Assembly (NCBI RefSeq): GCF_900157365.1
Contig: NZ_FUEZ01000004.1
Location: 2,033,066 to 2,097,065 of the forward strand
Length of the DNA stretch: 64,000 nucleotides
Direction: 5' to 3'
Source: Mycobacterium numidiamassiliense
GTDB lineage: Bacteria; Actinomycetota; Actinomycetes; Mycobacteriales; Mycobacteriaceae
Under the pieces are notes generated by a model. The model was not told the origin of the DNA, made no database searches, and was given only the letters and a program-made list of their open reading frames with translations. Made by a program: the position numbers and the translations under genes. Shown here piece after piece: positions 44,406 to 52,940 of this stretch; position 1 is the first letter of the stretch; every line of letters starts with the position of its first letter.

Positions 44406-45218
44406 ATGGCACTCGACCCCTCAAGCGTGCTCCTGACCGACCGCGTCGCGGTCGTCACCGGTGGCGGCTCCGGTATCGGCCGCGGCATCGCGGCGGGGCT
44501 GAAGGCATTTGGCGCGCGGGTCGCGATCTGGGAGCGAAACCCCGATACCTGCGCGTCCGCCGCCGAGGAGATCGGTGCTCTCGGTATTCCGGTCGACGTC
44601 CGGGACAGCGCCGCGGTGGACGCCGCGCTGGCGCAGACCTCCGGGGAGCTTGGGCCGGTGACGATCCTGGTCAACAATGCCGGGGGTGTCTTCTGGTCGG
44701 GGATCCTCGACACCAGCGAGAACGGCTGGGACGCCCTGTACAAGTCGAACCTGCGCCACGTCTACCTGTGCACGCAGCGGGTGGCCCGCAACCTCGTCGA
44801 GCAGAAACTGCCCGGCAGCATCATCAGCGTCACGTCGATCGAGGGTGTGCGCGCCGCACCCGGTTACGCGACGTACGCGGCGGCCAAGGCGGGCGTCATC
44901 AACTACACCAAGACCGCCGCGCTCGAGCTGGCCCCGCACGGCATCCGGGTCAACGCGCTGGCCCCCGATATCACCTGGACCGAAGGCCTCGCGCAGATTG
45001 CGCCACCGGGCACCGAGGGGCGAGTCGGACTCACCGTACCGATGGGACGCGCGGGTCACGTCGACGAAATGGCAGGCGCGGCAGTATTTCTCGCATCCGA
45101 CATGGCCAGCTACGTCACCGGCCAGACGATCCATGTCGACGGCGGCACGCATGCGGCCAGCGGCTGGTACCACCACCCGGAGACCGGCGCCTACGCGCTC
45201 GGACCAACAACTCAATAA
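44406..45218 (+). CDS. Short-chain dehydrogenase/reductase
   Basis: 270 residues. Classical SDR: TGGGSGIGRG cofactor loop (~19-28), NNAGG (~94), active Ser in SVTSIEG and YATYAAAKAG (YxxxK, ~158-162), and a C-terminal TGQTIHVDGG. Likely NAD(H)-dependent alcohol/ketone conversion. Divergent from the epimerase-TetR pair; probably leaderless. Confidence 0.9.
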   Translation: MALDPSSVLLTDRVAVVTGGGSGIGRGIAAGLKAFGARVAIWERNPDTCASAAEEIGALGIPVDVRDSAAVDAALAQTSGELGPVTILVNNAGGVFWSGILDTSENGWDALYKSNLRHVYLCTQRVARNLVEQKLPGSIISVTSIEGVRAAPGYATYAAAKAGVINYTKTAALELAPHGIRVNALAPDITWTEGLAQIAPPGTEGRVGLTVPMGRAGHVDEMAGAAVFLASDMASYVTGQTIHVDGGTHAASGWYHHPETGAYALGPTTQ

Positions 45219-45289
45219 GGGCGAAAGAAATTCGCTAATTCACATCCGCTGCTCGCAATAGCGCTTGTGGGGATAATGGCTGCAATCAG

Positions 45290-46078
45290 CTAATCGCCCG
45301 TATTCATCGAGACGTGCGCTGACATCCCACCGTCGATCGAAATCATTTGTCCGGTAATGTAGCGGGACTGCTCGGAGGCCAGAAAAACGACGAGCTCCGC
45401 GACGTCCTGCGGCTGTCCGACATAGGGCGTCAACGTGGCGCGGCCGAGGCCGTCGAGGATCTCGTCGGACAGGTGCGCGCGCACGGCGTCGGTGAGAATC
45501 AATCCGGGCACGATGGTGTTCGCCCGCACGCGCCGCTTTCCCTCGCTGGTCGCCACGTACATCGTCAGGGCGTGCACCCCCGCCTTCGAAACGCCGTAGG
45601 CCAGGCGGGTCCGGTCAGCCGACAGGGCCGCTCCCGACGACATGTTGATGATCGAACCCCCGCCGCCGCTACGCATTTCGGGGACGGCATATTTGCACAT
45701 GAGCAGCTGACTTCCGAGGTTGACCTCCATTGACCGCTGCCAGACCTCGATGGGCATCTCCGAGACCGTGGTGTCGCGGGACAAGAAGCCGCTGGCGGTC
45801 AACGCCGCGTTGTTGTGCAGGACGTCGACGCGGCCGAACTCAGCCACCGTGGCAGCCACCGCGGACCTCGCCGCGTCTTCCTCGGCGAGATCGCCGCCGA
45901 CGGCGATCGCATGGGCCCCGGTTCGCCGAATCTCGACGGCAACCTCGTTGGCCTTCGCCTCGTCGATATCGACGACGGCAACGGCCGCACCTTCGCGGGC
46001 CAATTCGCGCGCCGTCGCCGCACCAATCCCGCCGGCACCTCCGGTAACTATCGCCACTTTTCCGGCAAGTCTGGACAT
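45290..46078 (-). CDS. Short-chain dehydrogenase/reductase
   Basis: 262 residues from ATG 46078 (GGGAGAA upstream; ATG 46093 possible). Motifs TGGAGGIGAA, VDIDEA (Asp suggests NAD preference), NNAAL, SSGAAL and YGVSKAG (YxxxK). C-terminal TGQMISIDGG. It diverges from the CMD gene across 57 bp and is convergent with the other SDR. Confidence 0.9.
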   Translation of the reverse strand: MSRLAGKVAIVTGGAGGIGAATARELAREGAAVAVVDIDEAKANEVAVEIRRTGAHAIAVGGDLAEEDAARSAVAATVAEFGRVDVLHNNAALTASGFLSRDTTVSEMPIEVWQRSMEVNLGSQLLMCKYAVPEMRSGGGGSIINMSSGAALSADRTRLAYGVSKAGVHALTMYVATSEGKRRVRANTIVPGLILTDAVRAHLSDEILDGLGRATLTPYVGQPQDVAELVVFLASEQSRYITGQMISIDGGMSAHVSMNTGD

Positions 46079-46123
46079 CGAATTCTCCCGCATTGGCTTC
46101 TTTTCAGTGACGCATAAAAAAGA

Positions 46124-46129
46124 TAGCCT
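46124..46129 (+). promoter_or_regulatory. -10 element TAGCCT of an apparently leaderless CMD-gene mRNA
   Basis: TAGCCT (TANNNT type) ends 6 nt before the ATG at 46136 and no Shine-Dalgarno site is present. TTCAGTGA, also found before the SDR gene at 44406, occurs at 46103-46110. Confidence 0.5.
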
Positions 46130-46135
46130 GAATTA

Positions 46136-46702
46136 ATGCCGCGTATTGCACCAATCCCGATGGAAGAGCTCAGCTCGCGCTCCCGCGAAATCGTCGACGC
46201 GGGTGTTGCCGCCGGGCTCTACGCGACGCCGGTGCCCCTGCAGATCTTCGCCTACCGCAGCGCACAGCTCGAGCAGGTCAATATGGCCAGGACCCACCTG
46301 GGTGCCGGCACGCTGCTCGGCGGCCGCATCCTGGAGCTCCTGCGCATCCGCAGCGCTCAACTGGGCGAGTGCGAACCCTGCAGCCAGTCGCGCAAACATG
46401 ACTCAATCACCGACGAGGATGTCGCGTGCCTGCTCGCGCCGGGCCACGGCACGCTGACGCCACAGGAGGAGATGGCCGTCGAGTTCATCGACCTGCTCTC
46501 GGCCGATCACCACGCCATGGACGACGAGTTCTACAAACGGTTGGGTGAGCATTTCACCGCCGCACAGATCATCGAGCTCGGGTTCACCTGCGCCGGCGTC
46601 ATGGGATTGCATCGCTTCATCCACACCCTCAACGTCTACGGAGACTCGGCGCCCGTCATCGAATACGACCGGGATCACATCGACAGCGCGAAGCAGGAGT
46701 AA
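46136..46702 (+). CDS. Carboxymuconolactone decarboxylase (AhpD-like) family protein
   Basis: 188 residues. CMD fold with the redox pair CEPC (GECEPCSQSRKHD, ~78-90) followed by a downstream His, as in AhpD-type peroxidase partners, and a second half FTAAQIIELGFTCAGVMG. Either thiol redox activity or lactone chemistry is possible. A two-base gap (GTG at 46705) couples it to the Ddn-like gene. Confidence 0.85.
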   Translation: MPRIAPIPMEELSSRSREIVDAGVAAGLYATPVPLQIFAYRSAQLEQVNMARTHLGAGTLLGGRILELLRIRSAQLGECEPCSQSRKHDSITDEDVACLLAPGHGTLTPQEEMAVEFIDLLSADHHAMDDEFYKRLGEHFTAAQIIELGFTCAGVMGLHRFIHTLNVYGDSAPVIEYDRDHIDSAKQE

Positions 46703-46704
46703 GG

Positions 46705-47205
46705 GTGCCAACCCGAAACTTTGCTGATGCCAACGCATTTCATCGGGCGATGCGCGCCTTCATCGCCACGAAGGTGGGGGTGGCGCTTTTCCGCCCGACG
46801 GCACACCACCTCGATCGGCTGGCCAGCGCGCTCACCGGTGGTCGACGCAGCGCCTCTCTGATCGTGACCGGCGTTCCCGCTGTCATGCTCACCACCACTG
46901 GGGCGAAGTCGGGGGAGCCTCGTACCGTCGCGGTATTCCCGATCCCGCACCCCGAAGGACTGGCCGTCATCGCGTCGAATTTTGGCGGCACCAAGCACCC
47001 GGCCTGGTATCACAATCTCAAGGCCAACCCACAAGCGACTGTCTGTATCGAGGGCGATACCTGGGATGCCGTCGCGCGAGTTGCCCCGCCCGGCGAGCGC
47101 GACGAGATCTACGCGAAAGGCATCGAAATCTATCCCGGCTGGCGCACGTACGAAATAACGGCCGGCGATCGCCACATCGAGGCATTCGTCCTCGCCCGGA
47201 GTTAG
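46705..47205 (+). CDS. Ddn-type F420-dependent nitroreductase family protein
   Basis: 166 residues, GTG start. Motifs MLTTTGAKSGEPRTVAV, VIASNFGGTKHPAWYHNLKANP and VCIEGD give the F420-binding split barrel. A paralogue of the gene at 4727-5173. Cotranscribed with the CMD gene. Confidence 0.88.
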   Translation: MPTRNFADANAFHRAMRAFIATKVGVALFRPTAHHLDRLASALTGGRRSASLIVTGVPAVMLTTTGAKSGEPRTVAVFPIPHPEGLAVIASNFGGTKHPAWYHNLKANPQATVCIEGDTWDAVARVAPPGERDEIYAKGIEIYPGWRTYEITAGDRHIEAFVLARS

Positions 47206-47232
47206 CGCGCGCTCGACCTCCGTCAGCGGGCC

Positions 47233-47376
47233 TTACCTGGTCCGCATCGTCTCCGCGAACACGACCACGATCATGCCGAGGAGGATCGATCCCCAAAAGA
47301 TCGAGCCGGCACCGAAGACGAAGAACTCGACCGCGACCACGGCCGCGACAATCGCGATAACCACCCAGCGACTCAC
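47233..47376 (-). CDS. Small membrane protein
   Basis: 47 residues from GTG 47376. Two hydrophobic segments (WVVIAIVAAVVAVEFFVFGAG and ILLGMIVVVFAE) with a basic tail. No family recognised; hydrophobic pattern and third-position GC suggest it is real, but it is short. Confidence 0.45.
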   Translation of the reverse strand: MSRWVVIAIVAAVVAVEFFVFGAGSIFWGSILLGMIVVVFAETMRTR

Positions 47377-47835
47377 CGCAGAACTGTAACCCGCCGGCAC
47401 GGCTAGGGCGCGACCGCATACCGCGGCAAGGGCCCGTTGCCGCGCGCTTGATGACGTCAGCGACGATTTGGAACCTACGTCTTCGGCGACAGTTCCTGCG
47501 CGACAACGACTGTCGCGGGCGCCCGTGAGCGCCTGAGATTTCGCTCGCAAGCTCGTGCGTCCTAAATTCGGTCGGGGGTGTTGTGGGACAGAGACATTGG
47601 ACACTCAGCACGATCGGCTGACTGCCTACCGCATGGGACGCATGACGGATTTGAGGGCCCTCGCGTCACCACCACGGCGCACCGGGGCGAGGCCCGCCGG
47701 AACGCGGGGCCGTAGTGCCCCGCCGGAACCGGCGCGCGGGGACCGCAAGTCGGGCATAGGGTCTTACTATCTGCTCCGACGTTAAGCACCAAATCTGAAC
47801 TTTCTCAACCAAATCCGCAGCCAGAGGAGACTCTT
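47377..47835. other. 459-bp stretch without a convincing gene
   Basis: It contains a hairpin CGCGACA-ACGAC-TGTCGCG (47499-47517) whose arms match the inner arms of the 31625 element, and a TGTTGTGGGACAGAGACATT stretch (47579) that may be an eroded insertion-sequence end. The right end becomes AT-richer toward the tautomerase gene. A 47-codon frame at 47643 is Arg/Pro-rich and not credible. Confidence 0.45.
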
Positions 47836-48213
47836 ATGCCGTTTGCACGTATCGATCTGCTTAAGGGAAAAACCGCCGAGTATCGCGCCGCTGTGGCCGA
47901 CGTCGTGTACAAGGGAATTGTCGATGTCCTGAAGGCGCCGGAGGGCGACCGTTTCATAGTCATCGGCGAGCATTCACCTGATAATTTGATTTTCGACCAA
48001 CACTTCCTGGGCTGGGATCGATCGCCTGATTTCATCTTGATCCAAGTGACCAGCACTGTCGGAAATGATAAAGATGTGAAGCTGGCATTCTTCCGGTATG
48101 TAGCTGACGAACTGAAGAGCAAGCTGTCCGTACGCCCTGATGACATCATGATTAACACGGTCTTCGTCGACCGTTCGGATTGGTCGTTCGGCAACGGCGA
48201 TCCGTGGGTTTAG
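47836..48213 (+). CDS. Tautomerase family protein
   Basis: 125 residues; AGAGGAG ribosome site. Pro2 after Met (MPFARIDLLKGKTAEYRAA) is the catalytic base of 4-oxalocrotonate tautomerase-like enzymes; a second half ends FVDRSDWSFGNGDPWV, the usual C-terminus of this subgroup. Codons are visibly richer in A/T than all neighbours, suggesting recent transfer. It lies next to tRNA-Arg, a typical insertion region. Confidence 0.85.
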   Translation: MPFARIDLLKGKTAEYRAAVADVVYKGIVDVLKAPEGDRFIVIGEHSPDNLIFDQHFLGWDRSPDFILIQVTSTVGNDKDVKLAFFRYVADELKSKLSVRPDDIMINTVFVDRSDWSFGNGDPWV

Positions 48214-48360
48214 CAGAGCCGGGGTTGCTGTGCAATAAGCGCAGCGGACAGGCCGAGACACGCACGCCCAGCAATCTGACCAGCGATGGCAAAAATGCAC
48301 AGGAAATGCATGCCGAGATTGGCTCACCTCAAAACCACGCTTGACCTGCGAGAATGCTTG

Positions 48361-48433
48361 TGCCCCCGGCAGGATTCGAACCTGCGGCCTTCTGCTCCGG
48401 AGGCAGACGCTCTATCCCCTGAGCTACGGGGGC
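48361..48433 (-). tRNA. tRNA-Arg (anticodon CCG)
   Basis: 73 nt on the minus strand. Acceptor stem GCCCCCG/CGGGGGC with discriminator A, D-arm GCTC/GAGC, anticodon stem TCTGC/GCAGA around CTCCGGA (anticodon CCG), and T-arm GCAGG-TTCGAAT-CCTGC. CCA is not encoded. It reads CGG codons. Confidence 0.95.
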
Positions 48434-48546
48434 GCACAGACACATGCTGCGCCATTGGGCCCAGACAGACTAACGCATCAAGGTGGCTGCTCCGTCATCG
48501 CAACGGATTCGGGGCGCGGGCACCCCAGCCAATAGGATGGACGCTC

Positions 48547-50199
48547 GTGACCCCCGCCGACCTGGCTGAGCTGCTCAAAATCACCGCCGCCGCGGTGCTG
48601 GCCGAGCATGGCCTCGACGTGTCTGCGCTGCCCGCAACGGTCACTGTGGAGCGGCCGCGCAACCCCGAGCACGGCGATTACGCCAGCAACCTGGCGTTGC
48701 AGCTGGGAAAGAAGGTCGGTACCAACCCGCGTGAGCTGGCCGGATGGCTCGCGCAGGCGCTCGCGCGGGCCGACGGGATCGCCGCGGCGGAGGTGGCCGG
48801 GCCGGGCTTCATTAACCTGCGGCTGGAAGCGTCGGCGCAGGCGGTGGTGATCAACAACGTCATCGACGCGGGCCAAAGCTTCGGCGCCTCCGACGACCTC
48901 GCCGCACACAACATCAACCTCGAGTTCGTCTCGGCCAACCCGACCGGGCCGATCCACATCGGCGGTACCCGTTGGGCCGCCGTCGGCGATGCGCTGGGCC
49001 GGCTGCTCACCAACCAGGGCGCCTCCGTGGAGCGTGAGTACTACTTCAACGACCACGGCGCCCAGATCGACCGCTTCGCCAGCTCGCTGATCGCCGCCGC
49101 CAAGGGCGAGCCGACCCCGAACGACGGATATGCGGGCAGCTACATCGTCGACATCGCCGCGGACGTGCTGAAGAAGGCGCCCGACGCGCTCAGCCTGCCC
49201 GAGGCCGAGATGCATGAGACCTTCCGCGAGATCGGCGTCGACCTGATGTTCACCCACATCAAAGAGTCGCTGCACGAATTCGGCACCGACTTCGACATCT
49301 ACACCCACGAAGACTCCATGCACACCAGTGGCCTGGTCGACCAGGCTGTCGCCAAGCTTCGCGAGACCGGCAACATCTTCGAGAAGGACGGCGCAACCTG
49401 GTTGCGCACCACCGCTTTTGGCGACGACAAGGACCGCGTCGTGATCAAGAGCGACGGCAAGCCGGCCTACATCGCCGGCGACATCGCCTACTACCTGGAC
49501 AAGAGGCAGCGCGGTTTCGACCTGTGCATCTACATGCTCGGTGCCGACCACCACGGGTACATCGCCCGGCTCAAGGCGGTCGCCGCGGCCTTCGGTGACG
49601 ACCCGGCCACCGTCGAGGTCCTCATCGGTCAGATGGTCAACCTCGTCCGCGACGGGCAGCCCGTCCGGATGAGCAAGCGGGCCGGGACCGTGATCACACT
49701 CGACGACCTGGTCGATGCTCTCGGCGTGGATGCCGCGCGCTACAGCATGATCCGCTCGTCCGTCGACACCCCGATCGACATCGACCTGGCGCTGTGGTCC
49801 TCGGCCTCTAACGAAAACCCGGTCTACTACGTGCAATACGCGCATGCGCGGCTCTCCGCGCTGGCGCGCAGCGCGGCCGAGCTCGGCTTGATCCCCGACA
49901 CCTGTCACCTCGAGCTGCTCAGCCACGACAAAGAGGGCACGTTGTTGCGCACCATCGGGGAATTCCCGCGAGTGCTGAAAACGGCTGCGTCCCTGCGCGA
50001 ACCGCACCGGGTGTGCCGGTATCTGGAGGACCTCGCCGGTGACTACCACCGGTTCTACGACTCGTGCCGAGTGTTGCCCCAGGGCGACGAGCAACCCACC
50101 GACCTGCACACCGCGCGCCTGGCACTGTGCCAGGCCACCCGGCAGGTCATCGCCAACGGCCTGGCGATACTCGGCGTTACTGCTCCGGAGCGAATGTGA
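48547..50199 (+). CDS. argS: Arginyl-tRNA synthetase
   Basis: 550 residues from GTG 48547. N-terminal Add-1 domain, class I motif NPTGPIHIGGTR (HIGH variant), VRMSKRAGTVITLDDL (KMSK variant) and an anticodon-binding DALR domain at the C-terminus. Charges tRNA-Arg, whose CCG isoacceptor gene lies just upstream on the other strand. First gene of argS-lysA-hom-thrC-thrB; its stop overlaps lysA (GTGA). Confidence 0.95.
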   Translation: MTPADLAELLKITAAAVLAEHGLDVSALPATVTVERPRNPEHGDYASNLALQLGKKVGTNPRELAGWLAQALARADGIAAAEVAGPGFINLRLEASAQAVVINNVIDAGQSFGASDDLAAHNINLEFVSANPTGPIHIGGTRWAAVGDALGRLLTNQGASVEREYYFNDHGAQIDRFASSLIAAAKGEPTPNDGYAGSYIVDIAADVLKKAPDALSLPEAEMHETFREIGVDLMFTHIKESLHEFGTDFDIYTHEDSMHTSGLVDQAVAKLRETGNIFEKDGATWLRTTAFGDDKDRVVIKSDGKPAYIAGDIAYYLDKRQRGFDLCIYMLGADHHGYIARLKAVAAAFGDDPATVEVLIGQMVNLVRDGQPVRMSKRAGTVITLDDLVDALGVDAARYSMIRSSVDTPIDIDLALWSSASNENPVYYVQYAHARLSALARSAAELGLIPDTCHLELLSHDKEGTLLRTIGEFPRVLKTAASLREPHRVCRYLEDLAGDYHRFYDSCRVLPQGDEQPTDLHTARLALCQATRQVIANGLAILGVTAPERM

Positions 50200-51614
50200 A
50201 CGTCCACCCCGCCGGTCCCCGGCACGCCGAAGAAACGCGTCCCGCGCAGAGCCCGCTGCGTCCGCAGTCCCCCGAGGAGCTGCTGCGGCTGGCGCCAAAC
50301 GTGTGGCCGCGCAACGTTGCTCGCGACGAAGCCGGCGTGACCGGCATCGCGGGAGTCGCGGTGACCGACCTCGCGCAGGAGTACGGCACCCCGCTGTTCG
50401 TCATCGACGAGGACGACTTCCGCTCTCGCTGTCGAGAGATCGCGGCGGCGTTCGGCGGCGGGCAGAACGTGCACTACGCCGCCAAGGCCTTCCTGTGCAG
50501 TGAGATAGCCCGCTGGATCGACGAGGAGGGCCTCAACCTCGACGTCTGCACCGGCGGAGAGCTGGCCGTCGCACTGCACGCCAACTTCCCGCCCGAGCGG
50601 ATCACCTTCCACGGCAACAACAAATCCGTGTCGGAGTTGACCACTGCCGTCGAAGCCGGGGTGGGCCACATCGTCTTGGATTCGATGATCGAAATCGATC
50701 GCCTCGACGCCATTGCGGGAGAGGCCGGCATCGTCCAGGATGTCTTCGTTCGTTTGACCGTCGGGGTCGAAGCCCACACCCACGAATTCATCTCCACCGC
50801 ACACGAAGATCAGAAGTTCGGACTGTCGGTCTCCAGTGGCGCGGCGGCGGCAGCGGTAAGCCGGGTCTTCGCCACCGACCACCTGCGACTGGTCGGCCTG
50901 CACAGCCACATCGGTTCGCAGATCTTCGATGTCGCCGGCTTCGAGATCGCGGCGCGCCGTGTCCTCGGTCTATTGCGGGACGTCGTCGCCGAGTTCGGTA
51001 TCGAGAAGACCGCACAGATTTCGACTGTGGATCTCGGTGGTGGCCTGGGCATCTCGTACCTGGCACCTGACGACCCACCCCCGGTCGCCGAACTGGCGGC
51101 CAAGCTGAGCGCCATCGTGCGCGACGAGTCCGCCGCCGTCGGACTGCCGACCCCGAGGCTGGTGGTCGAGCCTGGGCGCGCCGTCGCCGGGCCGGGCACC
51201 ATCACGCTCTACGAAGTCGGCACCGTCAAGGACGTCGACGTCAGTAGCACCGCACACCGTCGGTACGTCAGTGTCGACGGCGGCATGAGCGACAACATCC
51301 GCACCGCGCTGTACGACGCGCAGTACGACGCTCGGCTGGTCTCTAGGGTCAGCGACGCGCCGGCGACGCTGGCCCGCATCGTCGGAAAGCACTGCGAGAG
51401 CGGCGATATCGTCGTGCGCGATACCTGGGTGCCTGGTGACCTGAAGCCGGGCGACCTGCTTGGGGTGGCCGCAACCGGCGCCTATTGCTATTCGCTGTCC
51501 AGCCGTTACAACATGGTCGGCCGGCCCGCCGTGGTCGCGGTTCGCGATGGGCGGGCGCGGCTGATCCTGCGCCGAGAGACCGTCGAGGATCTGCTTAGTC
51601 TGGAAGTGAGGTGA
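50196..51614 (+). CDS. lysA: Diaminopimelate decarboxylase
   Basis: 472 residues from GTG 50196; the first ~28 are extra relative to M. tuberculosis LysA as I recall it. Fold III PLP enzyme: Lys in VHYAAKAFLCSE, HGNNKS, HSHIGSQI, glycine loop DLGGGLGISY, and CESGD in the second-subunit loop. Final step of lysine synthesis; also drains peptidoglycan DAP. Overlaps argS; hom starts 3 bp after its stop. Confidence 0.95.
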   Translation: MNVHPAGPRHAEETRPAQSPLRPQSPEELLRLAPNVWPRNVARDEAGVTGIAGVAVTDLAQEYGTPLFVIDEDDFRSRCREIAAAFGGGQNVHYAAKAFLCSEIARWIDEEGLNLDVCTGGELAVALHANFPPERITFHGNNKSVSELTTAVEAGVGHIVLDSMIEIDRLDAIAGEAGIVQDVFVRLTVGVEAHTHEFISTAHEDQKFGLSVSSGAAAAAVSRVFATDHLRLVGLHSHIGSQIFDVAGFEIAARRVLGLLRDVVAEFGIEKTAQISTVDLGGGLGISYLAPDDPPPVAELAAKLSAIVRDESAAVGLPTPRLVVEPGRAVAGPGTITLYEVGTVKDVDVSSTAHRRYVSVDGGMSDNIRTALYDAQYDARLVSRVSDAPATLARIVGKHCESGDIVVRDTWVPGDLKPGDLLGVAATGAYCYSLSSRYNMVGRPAVVAVRDGRARLILRRETVEDLLSLEVR

Positions 51615-51617
51615 ACC

Positions 51618-52940
51618 GTGTCCGATGACGTCAAGCCGGTCGGCGTAGCTGTGCTCGGATTGGGCAACGTCGGCAGCGAAGTTGTCCGCATCATCAAGGA
51701 CAGCGCCGACGATCTGGCGGCTCGTATCGGAGCGCCGCTGGCGTTGCGCGGCATCGGAGTTCGCCGCGTGGCCCCCGACCGCGGTGTTCCGGTGGAGCTG
51801 CTCACCGACAAGGTCGAGGAGCTGGTGTCGCGCGAAGACGTCGACATCGTCGTCGAGTTGATGGGCCCCGTCGAGCCATCCCGCAAGGCGATCCTGACCG
51901 CGCTCGAGCACGGCAAGTCCGTCGTCACCGCCAACAAGGCGCTGCTGTCCACCTCCACCGGCGAATTGGCGCAGGCAGCCGAAAATGCGCAGGTCGACTT
52001 GTATTTCGAGGCCGCGGTCGCCGGCGCCATCCCGGTTATCCGGCCCCTGACCCAGTCGCTGGCCGGCGACACCGTGGTCCGGGTGGCCGGGATCGTCAAC
52101 GGCACCACCAACTACATCCTGTCCGCGATGGACAGCACCGGTACCGACTACGAGAGCGCCCTGGCCGATGCCAGCGCCCTGGGCTACGCCGAGGCCGATC
52201 CTACCGCGGACGTCGAAGGCTACGACGCGGCGGCCAAGGCCGCGATCCTGGCCTCCATTGCCTTCCACACCCGGGTCACCGCCGACGACGTGTATCGCGA
52301 AGGCATCACGAAAATCACCCCGGCCGACTTCGCCACCGCACATGCGTTGGGCTGCAACATCAAGCTGCTGTCCATCTGCGAGCGCATCACCGGCGACGAT
52401 GGTCAGGAACGGGTCTCGGCGCGCGTCTATCCGGCGCTGGTGCCGTTGACGCATCCGCTGGCCACCGTCAGCGGAGCCTTCAACGCCGTGGTCGTCGAGG
52501 CCGAGGCGGCGGGGCGGTTGATGTTCTACGGCCAGGGCGCCGGCGGGGCGCCCACCGCATCGGCGGTGCTCGGTGACCTGGTAATGGCTGCGCGCAACCG
52601 GGTGCTGGGCAGCCGCGGTCCCAAGGAATCGAAATATGCCCAATTGCCCATTGCACCAATGGGATTGATCTCCACGCGTTACTACGTGAGCATGAATGTT
52701 GCCGACCGGCCCGGCGTGTTGTCCTCGGTGGCAGCCGAATTCGCCAAGCGCGAGGTCAGCATCGCCGAAGTTCGCCAGGAAGGTGTGGAGGACGGCGGAC
52801 GGCGGGTTGGTGCCCGCATCGTGGTGGTCACGCACAGCGCCACCGACGCGGCGCTCTCCGAAACCGTAGATGCGCTCGCCGATTTGGACGCTGTGCTGGG
52901 TGTGGCCAGCGTGTTGCGACTGGAAGGGTCCGGCATATGA
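51618..52940 (+). CDS. hom: Homoserine dehydrogenase
   Basis: 440 residues, GTG start. NAD(P) loop VLGLGNVGSEVV, catalytic region ANKALLS, FEAAVAGAIPVI and VNGTTNYIL, and a C-terminal ACT domain (YVSMNVADRPGVLSSVAAEF) for threonine feedback. Called thrA in M. tuberculosis. Overlaps thrC by ATGA. Confidence 0.95.
   Translation: MSDDVKPVGVAVLGLGNVGSEVVRIIKDSADDLAARIGAPLALRGIGVRRVAPDRGVPVELLTDKVEELVSREDVDIVVELMGPVEPSRKAILTALEHGKSVVTANKALLSTSTGELAQAAENAQVDLYFEAAVAGAIPVIRPLTQSLAGDTVVRVAGIVNGTTNYILSAMDSTGTDYESALADASALGYAEADPTADVEGYDAAAKAAILASIAFHTRVTADDVYREGITKITPADFATAHALGCNIKLLSICERITGDDGQERVSARVYPALVPLTHPLATVSGAFNAVVVEAEAAGRLMFYGQGAGGAPTASAVLGDLVMAARNRVLGSRGPKESKYAQLPIAPMGLISTRYYVSMNVADRPGVLSSVAAEFAKREVSIAEVRQEGVEDGGRRVGARIVVVTHSATDAALSETVDALADLDAVLGVASVLRLEGSGI

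Noticed and set aside
47643..47785. 47-codon frame before the tautomerase gene
   Set aside because: Arg/Pro/Gly-rich, no ribosome site, no similarity recognised.
48478..50298. 606-codon antisense frame over argS
   Set aside because: Shadow of argS; no recognisable fold.
50970..52835. 621-codon antisense frame over lysA-hom
   Set aside because: Crosses two real genes on the other strand; composition is that of a shadow frame.
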